Positions 36,078-46,066 of a stretch of 64,000 nucleotides of DNA are shown piece after piece; position 1 is the stretch's first letter, and the number at the start of each line of letters is the position of its first letter. The notes under the pieces are model-generated. The model did not search any database. It was not told the origin of the DNA and saw only the letters and a list, made by a program, of their open reading frames with translations. This stretch comes from an uncultured Tissierellia bacterium. GTDB lineage: Bacteria; Bacillota; Clostridia; Tissierellales; Peptoniphilaceae. The translations under genes were made by a program, and so were the position numbers. The stretch lies in contig CALAJY010000023.1 in NCBI GenBank assembly GCA_937923265.1, positions 1 through 64,000 of the forward strand, written 5' to 3'.

Positions 36078-36980
36078 CTATCTATCCAATTTCACTCGGA
36101 AATCCATATCCGAGAGTCGAATCCGATCTCCCTCCCTCACGGGATAGGCTTTCATGGGCGGCAAGCGGTGTTGATTAAGAAAGGTTCCATTGGAGCTCTC
36201 CAAGTCCATGATCATAAGTCCTTCTCCGGTCTTTACGAACCGGCAGTGCGTTCGACTTATGGAGCCGTTTCCCTTGATTTGGAAACCGGGCTGGCTGGCG
36301 AACTTTCCGATGGTAAAGGGAACATCCGTGATTGCGATCCGTAGGCCCTGGGCCTTTCCCTGCCCGATCAGCTGCCCGATTACGCTTTTCTCGGCGGGCC
36401 TTGCGGCAACCCGATTTTGGAAGCTCTTCACCCCCTCATTTTTTTGGACCAGGTCCCGCAGACTCAAACCGGCATCCGCCAGGTCCCTGCGTAGGTTGAT
36501 AAAGGCATCGCTTCTCAGCTTTCTTCGATTAATGTATTTAATCCAATAAGAGCGAAGCACCGTTTCATAGTGGTAACCCGAAGGATAGGGAAATTCCATG
36601 ATTGGCAGGTAACTGGCCTGAATCTCCAGGGTCGTGGGATCCAAAAAAATCTTGCTGCTTTCAAAGAGAATTTTTTCCGGCTTTAAAAAGCCATTCTCTC
36701 GTATGCGAAGGATCAATTTTAAAAAGTGCATCATGATCCCGAAACGTTGCCGTTCATCCAAAATAGAATCCATAGAGTCCATGGACTGGGCGGATCCCGT
36801 CAGGTAGTAAAGGATATGGTCGCCGTTTCGTTTCATCATGAGGCAGGGAAGAAAGGCCGTCTCCTTTCCCTTCAAAACTTTGTATTCCGTGGGAAGAAAA
36901 TGAAACCGGTCGGCCAAGAGGAAGGAAAAATCCTTCCCCTCTGCCCGTTCTTCCAGCGTTCTCCCATTGATTTCGATCAA
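36078..36980 (-). CDS. DUF6382-like protein with C-terminal FHA domain
   Basis: 300 residues from TTG 36980, chosen because AAAGGAG lies just upstream. The first ~190 residues resemble the DUF6382 or EssB-type pseudokinase-like fold (TEYKVLKGKETAFLPCL; RIRENGFLKPEKILFE). The C-terminal ~95 residues are an FHA domain: FTIGKFASQPGFQIKG, SISRTHCRFV, and DLESSNGTFLNQHRLPP (GR/S..H/SSNGT pattern). FHA domains bind phosphothreonine, so this should read the output of the kinase at 43558. No membrane helix. Confidence 0.8.
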   Translation of the reverse strand: MIEINGRTLEERAEGKDFSFLLADRFHFLPTEYKVLKGKETAFLPCLMMKRNGDHILYYLTGSAQSMDSMDSILDERQRFGIMMHFLKLILRIRENGFLKPEKILFESSKIFLDPTTLEIQASYLPIMEFPYPSGYHYETVLRSYWIKYINRRKLRSDAFINLRRDLADAGLSLRDLVQKNEGVKSFQNRVAARPAEKSVIGQLIGQGKAQGLRIAITDVPFTIGKFASQPGFQIKGNGSISRTHCRFVKTGEGLMIMDLESSNGTFLNQHRLPPMKAYPVREGDRIRLSDMDFRVKLDR

Positions 36981-37006
36981 GATAAGCTCCTTTCACTTCT
37001 GCCCTT

Positions 37007-40000
37007 TTACTCCAGGGGCGCCTCCTCTTCTTCCTCCTTCTTTCTGCGGAACAAGAGGAAGAAGACCAAGAGTAAGAAGAGGAAAATCAATCCCAGCGAT
37101 CCAAAGAAAAGCGGCTTGTTGGAGAACCAGCGGACCAGCCAATTCTTGGAAAGAATGATGCTGGCGTTCATGGGGTATGCCGCTTTGAAATCCTTCTTCG
37201 CGGTATCCGTGACATTGCCCGCCTTATCCTTTACCAAAAGTCGAATGTGCTGTTCCTGATCACTTTCCTTGAGCTGGAAGCTTCCCTTGAAATTATGCGA
37301 ATCCTGTCCAAAATTTTTGATTTCCCCGCCAAGGGGCTTGTCGTTGACAAAGACCTGGAAAGACTGCAGTCCCATGGCATCGAAGAGCTCATAGTTGACC
37401 GTCTGAGATTCCCCATCGATGATGGCATCCTCCAAGCCCGTCACACTGGTGATCTCCGGCTTCTTGGTATCCACGTAGAAGAGAATCGGATCCCCCGTGG
37501 CATCATTTTGCGGGGTATTTCCCGCCTGGTCTTGGGAGGACACGGTGATTTTATATTGCCCGTCCTCCTTCAGATTCTTGGCCTTGATTCGATATTCATA
37601 CTCATACCAGCCGCTCTCTCCCGGCTTTACCTTCTCATTATCCAGGGGCTTTACGTCCACCTCCGGCTTCTCCAGGGGCTTGCCATCCCGGGTAATGTCC
37701 ACGAGAAGGGAGTGTGCCACAAGGGGTGTCGGATTGTATTCACGAATGACCAGGTCTCCCGGTACTGTTTTTACGAAGGCGGGTTCCGGAGAAATCAGCC
37801 GGAGCAAGCTGCTGCCGTACTCATATACCGAGCCGAAGCGATTTAGGGTCCAGGTCACCTCTTTCTGTGAATGGTGACCGGCAAGGTCATCCATTCCGAC
37901 CGTGAGGTGATAAATTCCATCGTTTTCTGCCTCTTCCGGAAGATTCTTCAAATAGATGAGCCCTCCCTGATCCCCCAATTCCGTGTGGTCAAGCAGCAAT
38001 TTGGTGACATCTTCGTCCTTCTTTCCCCAGCGACTCCGATGAATGCTCAGGGTATAGCCCGCGAAGTTTTTGTCTTCCAACCGGATGAGTCCCTTCGCCT
38101 CTTTGGCGAAGGCTTTGCCATTCCCCTCCCCTTGGTTCATTGTCACCACGGGTTCTTTAATCTCGGTATCAATGATGAAGGGCTCTGCCTGTAATGGGGC
38201 CATGGCATTTCCGGAGGGATCGGTGTAGCTGGCGGAAAGCACATAACGACCGTCTCCCGAAAGGGTGAGGGAACCCGTGTGCGTGTCTCCGGCCTGCGAC
38301 CAGGTCGGACTCACTCCCAGTGCCTGACCATCTTTCGTGGCCGACAGACGAAAATCTTGGGAAAAGAAGTTGGCTTCCTCCAGGGGCAGGGTGACTTGCA
38401 CCGGAGCCGCATAATAGCTCACCCCGTTTTTCTTGGTCACGGGATTGGGAAGACGGAAGCCGGCCTTGGGCGCGATGTTATCCACGACAAGGAAATTGGG
38501 ATCCCGATACTGCGTTTGCATGCCGCTGCGGTTTACGGCTTGAAAGTCCACAAAACCGTTAAACTGGCTTCCGGCTCCAAGTCCCCCCTCGGGGATGGGG
38601 AAGGTCAAGGTCGCGAGCCTTCCTCCCTGACCGTAGGAAATTCTTCCTTCCTCCACCGTTCGATGCAAGCCTTGACCGTGAATCGCACTGAGCCCGGATA
38701 TGCTCCGGTAATTGTAAATAAACTGCTTAATCGGCGATGTCGGATCATAAGCGGAGATCACAACCAGGGGAGCTTGCCGATAGAAACGGTACAGACCTGC
38801 CGGCAGCCGTTTCTGTAGGACAGCTTGCGGGAACTGCACATGGAGTTGCTCCGGGGGCGTCTTATCCACGGTAAAGAAGGCCGGTGAAAAGGTCTTGGCT
38901 CGATTTCCGGCGGGATCGGTCCCTTCCATGGAGAGACGGTAGTTGGCATCCCCCCGGAAACGAATGGTCTTCTCATGAATGTCGCCACGATTTGACCACT
39001 CTCCCTGTTGGATCGAGGAGCTTCCCACATCGCTTCCTCCCAAATCCGTGGCGGTCAGTGAAATCTTGTAATCCTCCGGATTAAAGTTTCGTTCTTTCAC
39101 AACCAGGTGGGCAATGCGGTCTTCAGAGAGATAGTCTCTGGGATTTCCCTGCGCATCCTTGCCCGTCCCCCGGACCTGGCCTCCCGTATAGGAAACCGTC
39201 AGCTCCGGCGGCGTGGAGTCAATGACGAAGGCTGGATGCTCGTAGCCGACCTGTCCCTCTTTCTTGCCCGGGAAGGTCAGAGGATTCTTGCTGTGATCCT
39301 TGTATTGAATGCGGAAACTGTAGGATCCGTCATTGGTAAAGGTAAGATTGCTTACGTAGCGGTACTTTTGAGAAGGCACTTCTTGCCAATCCAATTCGAC
39401 GGGCTTCTGCGCGACGCCATTGATGACAGGAACCACTTCCACTCTGTCATGATTTTTGAAGAAGTTCTCCTCCTCCAATTCGAGGCGGAAGCTGGTCGAT
39501 CCTTTATAGTAATTCACGCCCTTACGTTGCCCTTGCACCTTCCCTAAATCAACCACCTTCAGTCGGGGCTGAATGGTATCCACAACAACCACCTGTTGGT
39601 CCCGGGTGACTTCGCTGCGGTTTCCGGATCCGTCCACGGCAAAGACTTGGAAGCTTCCTCGCATCTCCGACCAGTCCTTCATCGGAACCGTAAGCTCACT
39701 ATAGAAGCCGCGTTCTTGCACATTGGCGGCCGACTGTTTCAGACCCTCCAGGTTCACCTCCTGCGAGGGGAGTTCCTTGGAATAGGCGTTGCCATCCTGA
39801 TCCCTATAGCTGAAGTGGAAACTCTTTACGCCGGATCCATCGTCCCGGGAAAACACCCGGATGGTGATGGGCTTGTTGTAGAATCGGTAAGCGAGACCTC
39901 CGAGTTCCATCAGCTCTAAGGGTTCTTCCGGAAGCTGAATCAACGGCTGGCTGGGAGCCTGGCGATCCAAGAGATAGGAATCCATGGAAAAGTCCGAAAA

Positions 40001-43000
40001 GTTTCCGGCAAGGTCCGTGATGTGAAAGCTCAGATCATAACGCCCGTCTTTCTCCAACTTCTTTTCATAAACGAAGTGGTCTCCCGACTGTGTCCAGTTC
40101 TTCCTCTCTTTCATGTCTTGCAGGGAATCATAGGGAAGCGAATCTCCCCAAATGTTGGTGAGGCTTTCTTTGGAAGTTATTTTTTGAGGATCAAAGTTTT
40201 TCTCATCCACAATCACCCGAAGACCGGGCCGGTCCCCCTTTACCCACTGTGCCGAGATTGCCGGTTTTGTGGTATCGACGACCAAGGGGCGGGAAATCAG
40301 TTCTTTCATCTTGTTCCCCGCCAGGTCGGTAAAGTTCGTGTGTACCACATAGGATCCATCTCTATCCAGATGGAGGGTTCCTCTTCTCCCCACCGTTCTA
40401 TTCTGTTCGGTGATGGACCGAATGGCCATCGAAGGAGCGGGATCCATCGTATTCCCGTCCATGACCACGGAATAGTGGAGTGCAGGGTTGTCCTCCGTGA
40501 GAAATTCATCGCGAGCTTCCACCTCATAATCAATCGGTCGATTGGAATAGAACGGTTCGGTCTTGTTGTCCTGGTTGTCCTTTCCCGTTGGCACCGTATT
40601 GTCGATGATTAATGAGCGGTTCGTCTGTTTGCTGTAATACGTGGTGGCATGACCCGCTCCATCCGTTGCGACCAGCTTAAAGTACCCCTTGGTGGCTGCC
40701 TTTCCTTTTCGGTTCAGCTTGACGCTCGCTTCATAGAGATGGGGATACCTCTTCAAGTACGCTTTTCTTGCCTCTTCCTCTTTATCGGTGAAATTCTCCA
40801 AAAGAACTTTTTCGCGTTCCGCCTTCGAAAGTTCGCGGACCCATGCCGTTCCCTTCTCCAGGGTTTTCCCTTCCTCGCTATAGTAGGTGTACCGGATGCT
40901 TTCCACCCCGGATACTCGGTCCGCAGCCCGGAAGAGGACCGTCGCTTCCGGATTATAGATGTACCAGGTTTCTTTCCCTGCCAGAACCGTCTGACGGAAC
41001 TCGTTCAGCTTGTCTCCCGGCGTATCCTCTACAAACTTCACGGCCCATGGACTGTCAAATTCCGCAGGTTGCGTATCAAGTCCGTGCTTGAGCTCGATGA
41101 GGTCCAAAATCGCGCCCGTTTTCACTTCTCGGGCCCAAAAGCTGCGATTTTCCAGCTCATTATTAAAGACAATCTCTTCTTTAAAGGCCTTCTCATTGAA
41201 GTTTTTCCCCTTGCAGAAGTTGTAGAGGGCCTTCGGGGTTTCCCCGAGTTTCGCTTCCTCCAGGACGGAAGAGATTTTGATCTGGTCCCTATAGATTCCA
41301 TGTCGGTTGCTTCGCCCGATAATCTCGAAAATCTTTTCAAAATTCGGGGTATCCGCAAAACGAACCGTTGTATCGTAACTCTTTCGGCTCGCTCCATAGA
41401 GAAGATATGTTTGCCCATCCTTCTTTGCCGTCACCTCATCCAAAATAGCGGTGACCGTGATTTTTTCCTCTCCCCCTTTTTCATGGAGGCTCATGGCGGC
41501 TTTGGGCAAATTTTTCACCGTTAGACGACCGTTTTCATCAAGATCGTAGCCGTTCTTTTTTGCTTCCTCATCCAGTTCATAATGAATTTTTCCCGTGTTT
41601 CCGAAATCAGTGTTTTTTACACGAAATTCATTAATGGTACCCCGGTTGGTTCCCAAGAGATAGTTTGCATGGAGAGAGGATCCCCAGATAAGAGGACTCT
41701 CTTTTTCATAGTTATCAAAGAAATTCAACCGTTTATGCAGCTCCGCTCTCTTAAAGGAGCCACTCCCCTCTACCGTGGCAGTCACCTCCAAGACACAAGG
41801 CCGAAAAACAATTAATGTGTTATCTTTTTCATCAAAAATGAAACGGGGAAAGTATGACACCTCTCCCTCTTCTTTTGCCAATACATCCTTGACCGTGATC
41901 TTCACGGGAGCCAAGGGATTGTTTTTTGAGGACGCCGTTATCTTGGATAAGAAAGTTCCATTGAGTTCATATTGCTGTATGCAGGGATGATTCCAGCTTT
42001 CCTCATCAAATGCTATCGTCTGGTCCGCCGGTTGAATCGTGAACGTGACGGGTTCCAAAGAAAGGGATTCATGAAACTCGCGAATCACCCGGGCATAGAC
42101 CGTGTAGACTCCTGCCTCCCTTCGTACCGGGACCCGGTCTTCCCATTCGACTTGGTTGGGGTCCTGACCCTGTGCAACCGCCTTATATTGGATCTTGTCT
42201 CCCTCTTGTCGGGATTCGATTGCTTCTTTTAAGACGGGGTAAGGCTTGCCCGTATAGGTTTGCTCCTCCGAAGCCTTTAACTTTCGATAACCTTTTATTT
42301 CTGCAGGTATGATTCGACCCTGGTATAAATAGAATCCGAAATTCTGATCTTTATATTTCTCTTTAATAAACCGAACGTAGACCTTATAGGTTCCGGGGTT
42401 GGTCGCTTTGGGAACATCGCTCACCCAGTGGTCCTTGTCCACTCGGTATTGGAACTGGTAGCCATTGGGCGAACCCTTAGCTTTAATAAGCTCCTGCTGT
42501 TTCCCGTTATATATACGATCTTTCGTATCAAATTGTGGCAAACAGTAGATTAAATACCAGGGAGATTTTATTTCTTTCCCCGATCGTTTTAACCGCACCT
42601 GGACTCGATATTTTCCAACCAGTTTGAGGGTCCATGTCCCCGATGCTGGGTCCCCATCAATGTCTTTGGGAGTTTTTCCTTCCCGCAAATCGTTCTGATA
42701 GTGGGCATCGGTAGTCATTCGAAACGTAACTTGGTCTCCCTCCTGCTGAGGAAGGGATTCAAACAAGTCCTGAATTGGAGTCAATGCAGCGATGGCGGCC
42801 GGATACTGTGCCAAGGAATCTTTGGTCGGGTCTCCCTCCTGAATCTGCCGCTTCTTCAGCGTAAGGTCCAAGGTTTCCAGAGTCTTCTCCGCTTCTTCCG
42901 CCGGTTTCTCTTCCTTGCTTTCTTTCTCCGATGTTGTGGAAGAGGAAGCGGTTTTCTTCTCGCTCTCTTGACTTAGCGAAGTCTCTTCCGAAGAAGCGAT

Positions 43001-43204
43001 CTCGCTCGTTTTCGAGCGGTCCTTCTTCGGCTGCGGTGCCCGGCTCTTCGATGCTTTTTCTTCTTTTTTAGGAGCCAGCTGCTCTTTTTCTCCGCCTTGC
43101 TCCTGTGCCCATACGGACCGGGGCAACCCGGTGGAGCTTACCAGGAGAGCGAAGGCCAAAAATAGAGCTCCCAACCGTCTCCCAAGATTGTACTTACCGT
43201 GCAT
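37007..43204 (-). CDS. Giant Ig-like-repeat surface protein anchored by a C-terminal membrane helix
   Basis: 2065 residues. A signal peptide covers ~1-33 (LGALFLAFALLVSSTGL, cleavage after VWA). Residues ~35-110 are K/E/S-rich. Next come Ig-like modules of the YxGK...GTYKVY type (YNGKQQELIKAKG; NPGTYKVYVRF). Many Ig-like repeats follow, each with a D-x-AGN signature (DLAGNKMKEL, DLAGNFSDFS, DPAGNRAKTF, DQAGNTPQND, DKAGNVTD). A C-terminal helix (FFGSLGLIFLFLLLVFFLLF) and a basic-acidic tail (RRKKEEEEE) end it. There is no LPxTG. It would span the wall as a long rod fixed in the membrane. Lying between the kinase block and EssC, it may be an outer part of the secretion machine; that is inference. 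Confidence 0.8.
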   Translation of the reverse strand: MHGKYNLGRRLGALFLAFALLVSSTGLPRSVWAQEQGGEKEQLAPKKEEKASKSRAPQPKKDRSKTSEIASSEETSLSQESEKKTASSSTTSEKESKEEKPAEEAEKTLETLDLTLKKRQIQEGDPTKDSLAQYPAAIAALTPIQDLFESLPQQEGDQVTFRMTTDAHYQNDLREGKTPKDIDGDPASGTWTLKLVGKYRVQVRLKRSGKEIKSPWYLIYCLPQFDTKDRIYNGKQQELIKAKGSPNGYQFQYRVDKDHWVSDVPKATNPGTYKVYVRFIKEKYKDQNFGFYLYQGRIIPAEIKGYRKLKASEEQTYTGKPYPVLKEAIESRQEGDKIQYKAVAQGQDPNQVEWEDRVPVRREAGVYTVYARVIREFHESLSLEPVTFTIQPADQTIAFDEESWNHPCIQQYELNGTFLSKITASSKNNPLAPVKITVKDVLAKEEGEVSYFPRFIFDEKDNTLIVFRPCVLEVTATVEGSGSFKRAELHKRLNFFDNYEKESPLIWGSSLHANYLLGTNRGTINEFRVKNTDFGNTGKIHYELDEEAKKNGYDLDENGRLTVKNLPKAAMSLHEKGGEEKITVTAILDEVTAKKDGQTYLLYGASRKSYDTTVRFADTPNFEKIFEIIGRSNRHGIYRDQIKISSVLEEAKLGETPKALYNFCKGKNFNEKAFKEEIVFNNELENRSFWAREVKTGAILDLIELKHGLDTQPAEFDSPWAVKFVEDTPGDKLNEFRQTVLAGKETWYIYNPEATVLFRAADRVSGVESIRYTYYSEEGKTLEKGTAWVRELSKAEREKVLLENFTDKEEEARKAYLKRYPHLYEASVKLNRKGKAATKGYFKLVATDGAGHATTYYSKQTNRSLIIDNTVPTGKDNQDNKTEPFYSNRPIDYEVEARDEFLTEDNPALHYSVVMDGNTMDPAPSMAIRSITEQNRTVGRRGTLHLDRDGSYVVHTNFTDLAGNKMKELISRPLVVDTTKPAISAQWVKGDRPGLRVIVDEKNFDPQKITSKESLTNIWGDSLPYDSLQDMKERKNWTQSGDHFVYEKKLEKDGRYDLSFHITDLAGNFSDFSMDSYLLDRQAPSQPLIQLPEEPLELMELGGLAYRFYNKPITIRVFSRDDGSGVKSFHFSYRDQDGNAYSKELPSQEVNLEGLKQSAANVQERGFYSELTVPMKDWSEMRGSFQVFAVDGSGNRSEVTRDQQVVVVDTIQPRLKVVDLGKVQGQRKGVNYYKGSTSFRLELEEENFFKNHDRVEVVPVINGVAQKPVELDWQEVPSQKYRYVSNLTFTNDGSYSFRIQYKDHSKNPLTFPGKKEGQVGYEHPAFVIDSTPPELTVSYTGGQVRGTGKDAQGNPRDYLSEDRIAHLVVKERNFNPEDYKISLTATDLGGSDVGSSSIQQGEWSNRGDIHEKTIRFRGDANYRLSMEGTDPAGNRAKTFSPAFFTVDKTPPEQLHVQFPQAVLQKRLPAGLYRFYRQAPLVVISAYDPTSPIKQFIYNYRSISGLSAIHGQGLHRTVEEGRISYGQGGRLATLTFPIPEGGLGAGSQFNGFVDFQAVNRSGMQTQYRDPNFLVVDNIAPKAGFRLPNPVTKKNGVSYYAAPVQVTLPLEEANFFSQDFRLSATKDGQALGVSPTWSQAGDTHTGSLTLSGDGRYVLSASYTDPSGNAMAPLQAEPFIIDTEIKEPVVTMNQGEGNGKAFAKEAKGLIRLEDKNFAGYTLSIHRSRWGKKDEDVTKLLLDHTELGDQGGLIYLKNLPEEAENDGIYHLTVGMDDLAGHHSQKEVTWTLNRFGSVYEYGSSLLRLISPEPAFVKTVPGDLVIREYNPTPLVAHSLLVDITRDGKPLEKPEVDVKPLDNEKVKPGESGWYEYEYRIKAKNLKEDGQYKITVSSQDQAGNTPQNDATGDPILFYVDTKKPEITSVTGLEDAIIDGESQTVNYELFDAMGLQSFQVFVNDKPLGGEIKNFGQDSHNFKGSFQLKESDQEQHIRLLVKDKAGNVTDTAKKDFKAAYPMNASIILSKNWLVRWFSNKPLFFGSLGLIFLFLLLVFFLLFRRKKEEEEEAPLE

Positions 43205-43213
43205 ATTTCCTCC

Positions 43214-43561
43214 TTATTGAATTACATCATTGGTACTCACAAGCAACACTTCCTGTAACATCACCAGGCCCTCTTCGCTCTCCGGAGGGCTCTTTTTTTC
43301 CTCTTTTGTCTTTCCCGTGGGAACAAGTTCCAGTTCCTTCATGTTATCGATCGAAGAAACCGGTCCCGTCTTTCGCGTCTTCGGAAGATTCTTCTTTGTT
43401 TCTTTTCGAATCTCTTCGATGGACTTCTTGGCGAGTCGCCCGGATAAATCGGCATAGACCGCCGGAATATGATCATGGAACCAAAAGAAGACGGCCAAAA
43501 TCAGCAGAATCCCCGCAAGCACAAAACAGACAATTGCCGCAATTTTTAAACTCCCAATCAT
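43214..43561 (-). CDS. Small single-pass membrane protein of the T7SS island
   Basis: 115 residues. One membrane helix lies at residues ~7-28 (AAIVCFVLAGILLILAVFFW), followed by a charged tail rich in K, E and P. The ATG overlaps the kinase stop (ATGA), so the two are probably made together. Size and single helix recall EssA, but the helix is N-terminal and I see no sequence motif to support homology. Function unknown. Confidence 0.6.
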   Translation of the reverse strand: MIGSLKIAAIVCFVLAGILLILAVFFWFHDHIPAVYADLSGRLAKKSIEEIRKETKKNLPKTRKTGPVSSIDNMKELELVPTGKTKEEKKSPPESEEGLVMLQEVLLVSTNDVIQ

Positions 43562-45291
43562 GGATTTGCCCCCTCTTCCTGCTCCTGCTTTTCCTTGTCC
43601 CTCCGTTTTTCCTCATTCCGGTAACTTCTTCGGATGGATTCGTAGTAATTGTGATAATTTGAGACGATCTCCTTTTGCAAGCGTTGCGATGGCTTCTTCT
43701 GAACCACGATGGCCTTGGCCTTGTCAAAGATGCGATTGTATAAGTTGAGGATTTGATCTTCCGGAATGCGGGCATTGGCCAAAAGATTCCTCTGGTCATG
43801 GATGAGAAGAAAGAGACTGTTATAGAGGGTCAGCTGGTCATAGGAGCCCGCAGATGGAGCCAGGTCCATGATCTCGTCCACCTCTTTAAACAGCTGTTTA
43901 TACTCGTTGGAAGATGCCTCCACCACATTGGAGGAATTTAAGATATATTTTTTGTAAAAGGAAGCAATATCGTAATAAAAACGGGAAAGCTTGCGCCCCT
44001 GAAATTGATCCTTCACTTCCGGATTGGTTTCGTTATATTCAAAGAAAGGAAAGGCTTTTTGGATTCGGGTCGCAAAGCTGCTCTGGCCGTTTTCGTCATA
44101 ATAGTAATTGAAATACATCATTCCGATGCGATAATTCAGCTGAAAAAGACTCTCCGAGGACTTATCAAACTTATCCTTGTTCGCATTGTAAAGAGCAAGC
44201 AGTTCATCATTCTGGGTCTTGGAAAAATTTCCATGATCCTCATAGGCATCAATCAGCTTATGGTAGGCCCGAAGATCTGCCGGGAAAATGGCGATGGCGC
44301 GTTTGTAATTGTCCACCTTCTTCGCATAGTCCGTGGATTCCACCACGGAAATCAGGGAATCATAGCTGTTGTTTTCCAGCCTTCCCGCGTAAACCTGACT
44401 GCCGATGCCGCCCGCCAAGAAAGCCAGGCTCAGCCCCGCAACGACGAGGAAGCGGCGGAGCTTTCTCTGTTGCTTTTTTCGGTAATCCTCCGTGATCAGA
44501 TCGGGATGCTGAAGATCGTACATCAGCTCTTCGGCGCTTTGATAGCGGTTCTCTGCGGCGGGTTGGGTGCACTTATCCACGATCACTTCCATTCCCTCGG
44601 AAAGTTCCGGATTCCATTGGCGAATGGGCGCATAGATGTAATCCTTGGGCCGGGGGTCCATTCCCGTCAAAAGATGATGCATGGTCATCCCCAAACCATA
44701 GATATCGGTTCTGGGATCCGTTTGGCGAGACCCATACTGTTCGGGAGCCGCATAGCCATTGGTTCCCAGCACGGTGGTATCGGAAAGAACCCCCTCCTTA
44801 TATTCTCGGGCGATGCCGAAGTCGATGATTTTGATGGTCCCCTCGGGCTTTAGCATGATATTCGCCGGCTTCATGTCCCGGTAGATGATGGGAGGCTTCT
44901 GACCGTGAAGATACGCCAGGGCATCGCAGAGCTGCCGGGCCCAGGAGATGACCTTTTTCTCGTCTTGGGGGCCTTCCTGCTTCAGGATATTATCCAGAGA
45001 CTCCCCTTCGATATAGTCCATGATGATGTAGATCTTGTCCCCATGTTCGATGATATCCACAATGCGGGGAAGGGCGGGATGGTCCAACTTTTTCATCAGG
45101 TTCGCTTCGGCAATCAGGCTGTTGACAACAATCTCGTCCTTCTTGTTTCTCCCCTGCTTACGGATCTCCTTGACCGCCCACTGCTTATTTAAATGGCGGT
45201 CCATGGCTAAGTAGACAACAGACATCCCACCGTGGCCGATTTCCTTTAATATTTCATATTTTCCGTCTAAGATGCTTCCGATTCCTGCCAT
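43558..45291 (-). CDS. Membrane Ser/Thr protein kinase with extracytoplasmic helical domain
   Basis: 577 residues. The kinase domain (~12-265) is complete: glycine loop GHGGMSVVY, K41 (AVKEI), E62, YRDMKPAN with catalytic D139, DFG at 157-159 and AAPEQYG. A membrane helix lies at ~281-301 (FLVVAGLSLAFLAGGIG). The outer ~275 residues are helical and TPR-like with many Tyr and Asn. There are no PASTA repeats. This layout is that of EssB/YukC, whose kinase fold is inactive; here the catalytic residues are kept. It is paired with the PP2C phosphatase at 45299 and two FHA proteins, giving a full phospho-signalling set inside the T7SS locus. Confidence 0.88.
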   Translation of the reverse strand: MAGIGSILDGKYEILKEIGHGGMSVVYLAMDRHLNKQWAVKEIRKQGRNKKDEIVVNSLIAEANLMKKLDHPALPRIVDIIEHGDKIYIIMDYIEGESLDNILKQEGPQDEKKVISWARQLCDALAYLHGQKPPIIYRDMKPANIMLKPEGTIKIIDFGIAREYKEGVLSDTTVLGTNGYAAPEQYGSRQTDPRTDIYGLGMTMHHLLTGMDPRPKDYIYAPIRQWNPELSEGMEVIVDKCTQPAAENRYQSAEELMYDLQHPDLITEDYRKKQQRKLRRFLVVAGLSLAFLAGGIGSQVYAGRLENNSYDSLISVVESTDYAKKVDNYKRAIAIFPADLRAYHKLIDAYEDHGNFSKTQNDELLALYNANKDKFDKSSESLFQLNYRIGMMYFNYYYDENGQSSFATRIQKAFPFFEYNETNPEVKDQFQGRKLSRFYYDIASFYKKYILNSSNVVEASSNEYKQLFKEVDEIMDLAPSAGSYDQLTLYNSLFLLIHDQRNLLANARIPEDQILNLYNRIFDKAKAIVVQKKPSQRLQKEIVSNYHNYYESIRRSYRNEEKRRDKEKQEQEEGANP

Positions 45292-45298
45292 CGTTCCC

Positions 45299-46057
45299 TC
45301 ATTTCACATGAACTGCCATAACGGTGATATTGTCGATTTCTTTTCGTGCCTTTGCGAGGCCAATCAGATGCTGGTTTGCCCGATGGAGCGCTTCCTCATC
45401 CAATTCCCGATAGGGGTTATAGTAGTGGAGCATTTCCCCTTCCGTGATCTCATGGCGAAAGCCATCCGAACAGAGCAGATACATTCCCTTTTTGAGCTCG
45501 CTCGTTCCGGTTTGGGGTAAGAGGTGGCGGCTTGCCCCAACGCACTGAAGCAGGGTGTTCCGTCGTTTACTCTTCTTTGCCTCCTCCGGGGTCATGTTCC
45601 CCCTCCGCACCTCCCGGCTCACAAACGTGTGATCTCGTGTCAACTGACGAACCTGCTGGTTCAGGTAATAGATGCGGGTGTCACCAATGTGGACAAAGTG
45701 CATTTGGCTTTTATAGAGAAGCAGGCCGGTAAAGGTCGTTCCCAGCATGATTTTCCGTTGTTTTCCGTATTTCGAGATTCGCTGATTCAGCTCCTCTAAT
45801 AAATGAAGCCAGTCCGCTGTAAAATCGGCCTCTTCTTCCTTTTTCAGAAGAAGGGGAAGGCGGGTATCAAACCATTGAGAAAATGCCTTCACCACCGTGG
45901 CGCTGGCTAATTCACCCTGGGCGAGGCCGCCCAAACCATCGCAGATAATGCCGAGGAAAATCTCTTCTCCCTGATAAAACGCGTGTTTGAGAAGTGCACT
46001 GTCTTGGTTTTGCTCTTTTCTTCCTAAATCCGTGTCCACCGCTGAGCTTATGTGCAT
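45299..46057 (-). CDS. PP2C-family protein phosphatase
   Basis: 252 residues, the usual size for bacterial Stp-type phosphatases. Metal-binding motifs are present: an RxxNQD variant (KEQNQDSALL), ICDGLGGLAQGE (DGxGG), HIGDTRIYYL and LCSDGFRHEI (SDG), then DNITVMAVHV (DN). It should reverse phosphorylation by the kinase at 43558, seven bases downstream. AGGAGG precedes the ATG. Confidence 0.93.
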   Translation of the reverse strand: MHISSAVDTDLGRKEQNQDSALLKHAFYQGEEIFLGIICDGLGGLAQGELASATVVKAFSQWFDTRLPLLLKKEEEADFTADWLHLLEELNQRISKYGKQRKIMLGTTFTGLLLYKSQMHFVHIGDTRIYYLNQQVRQLTRDHTFVSREVRRGNMTPEEAKKSKRRNTLLQCVGASRHLLPQTGTSELKKGMYLLCSDGFRHEITEGEMLHYYNPYRELDEEALHRANQHLIGLAKARKEIDNITVMAVHVK

Positions 46058-46066
46058 GCTTGCCTC

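Noticed and set aside
37007..43204. LPxTG-anchored adhesin
   Set aside because: The C-terminus has a hydrophobic helix and charged tail but no LPxTG-like sorting motif before it.
43558..45291. PASTA-type PrkC/StkP kinase
   Set aside because: The outer domain has no PASTA repeats and is helical; the genomic context is T7SS, not the usual rsgA/rpe cluster.
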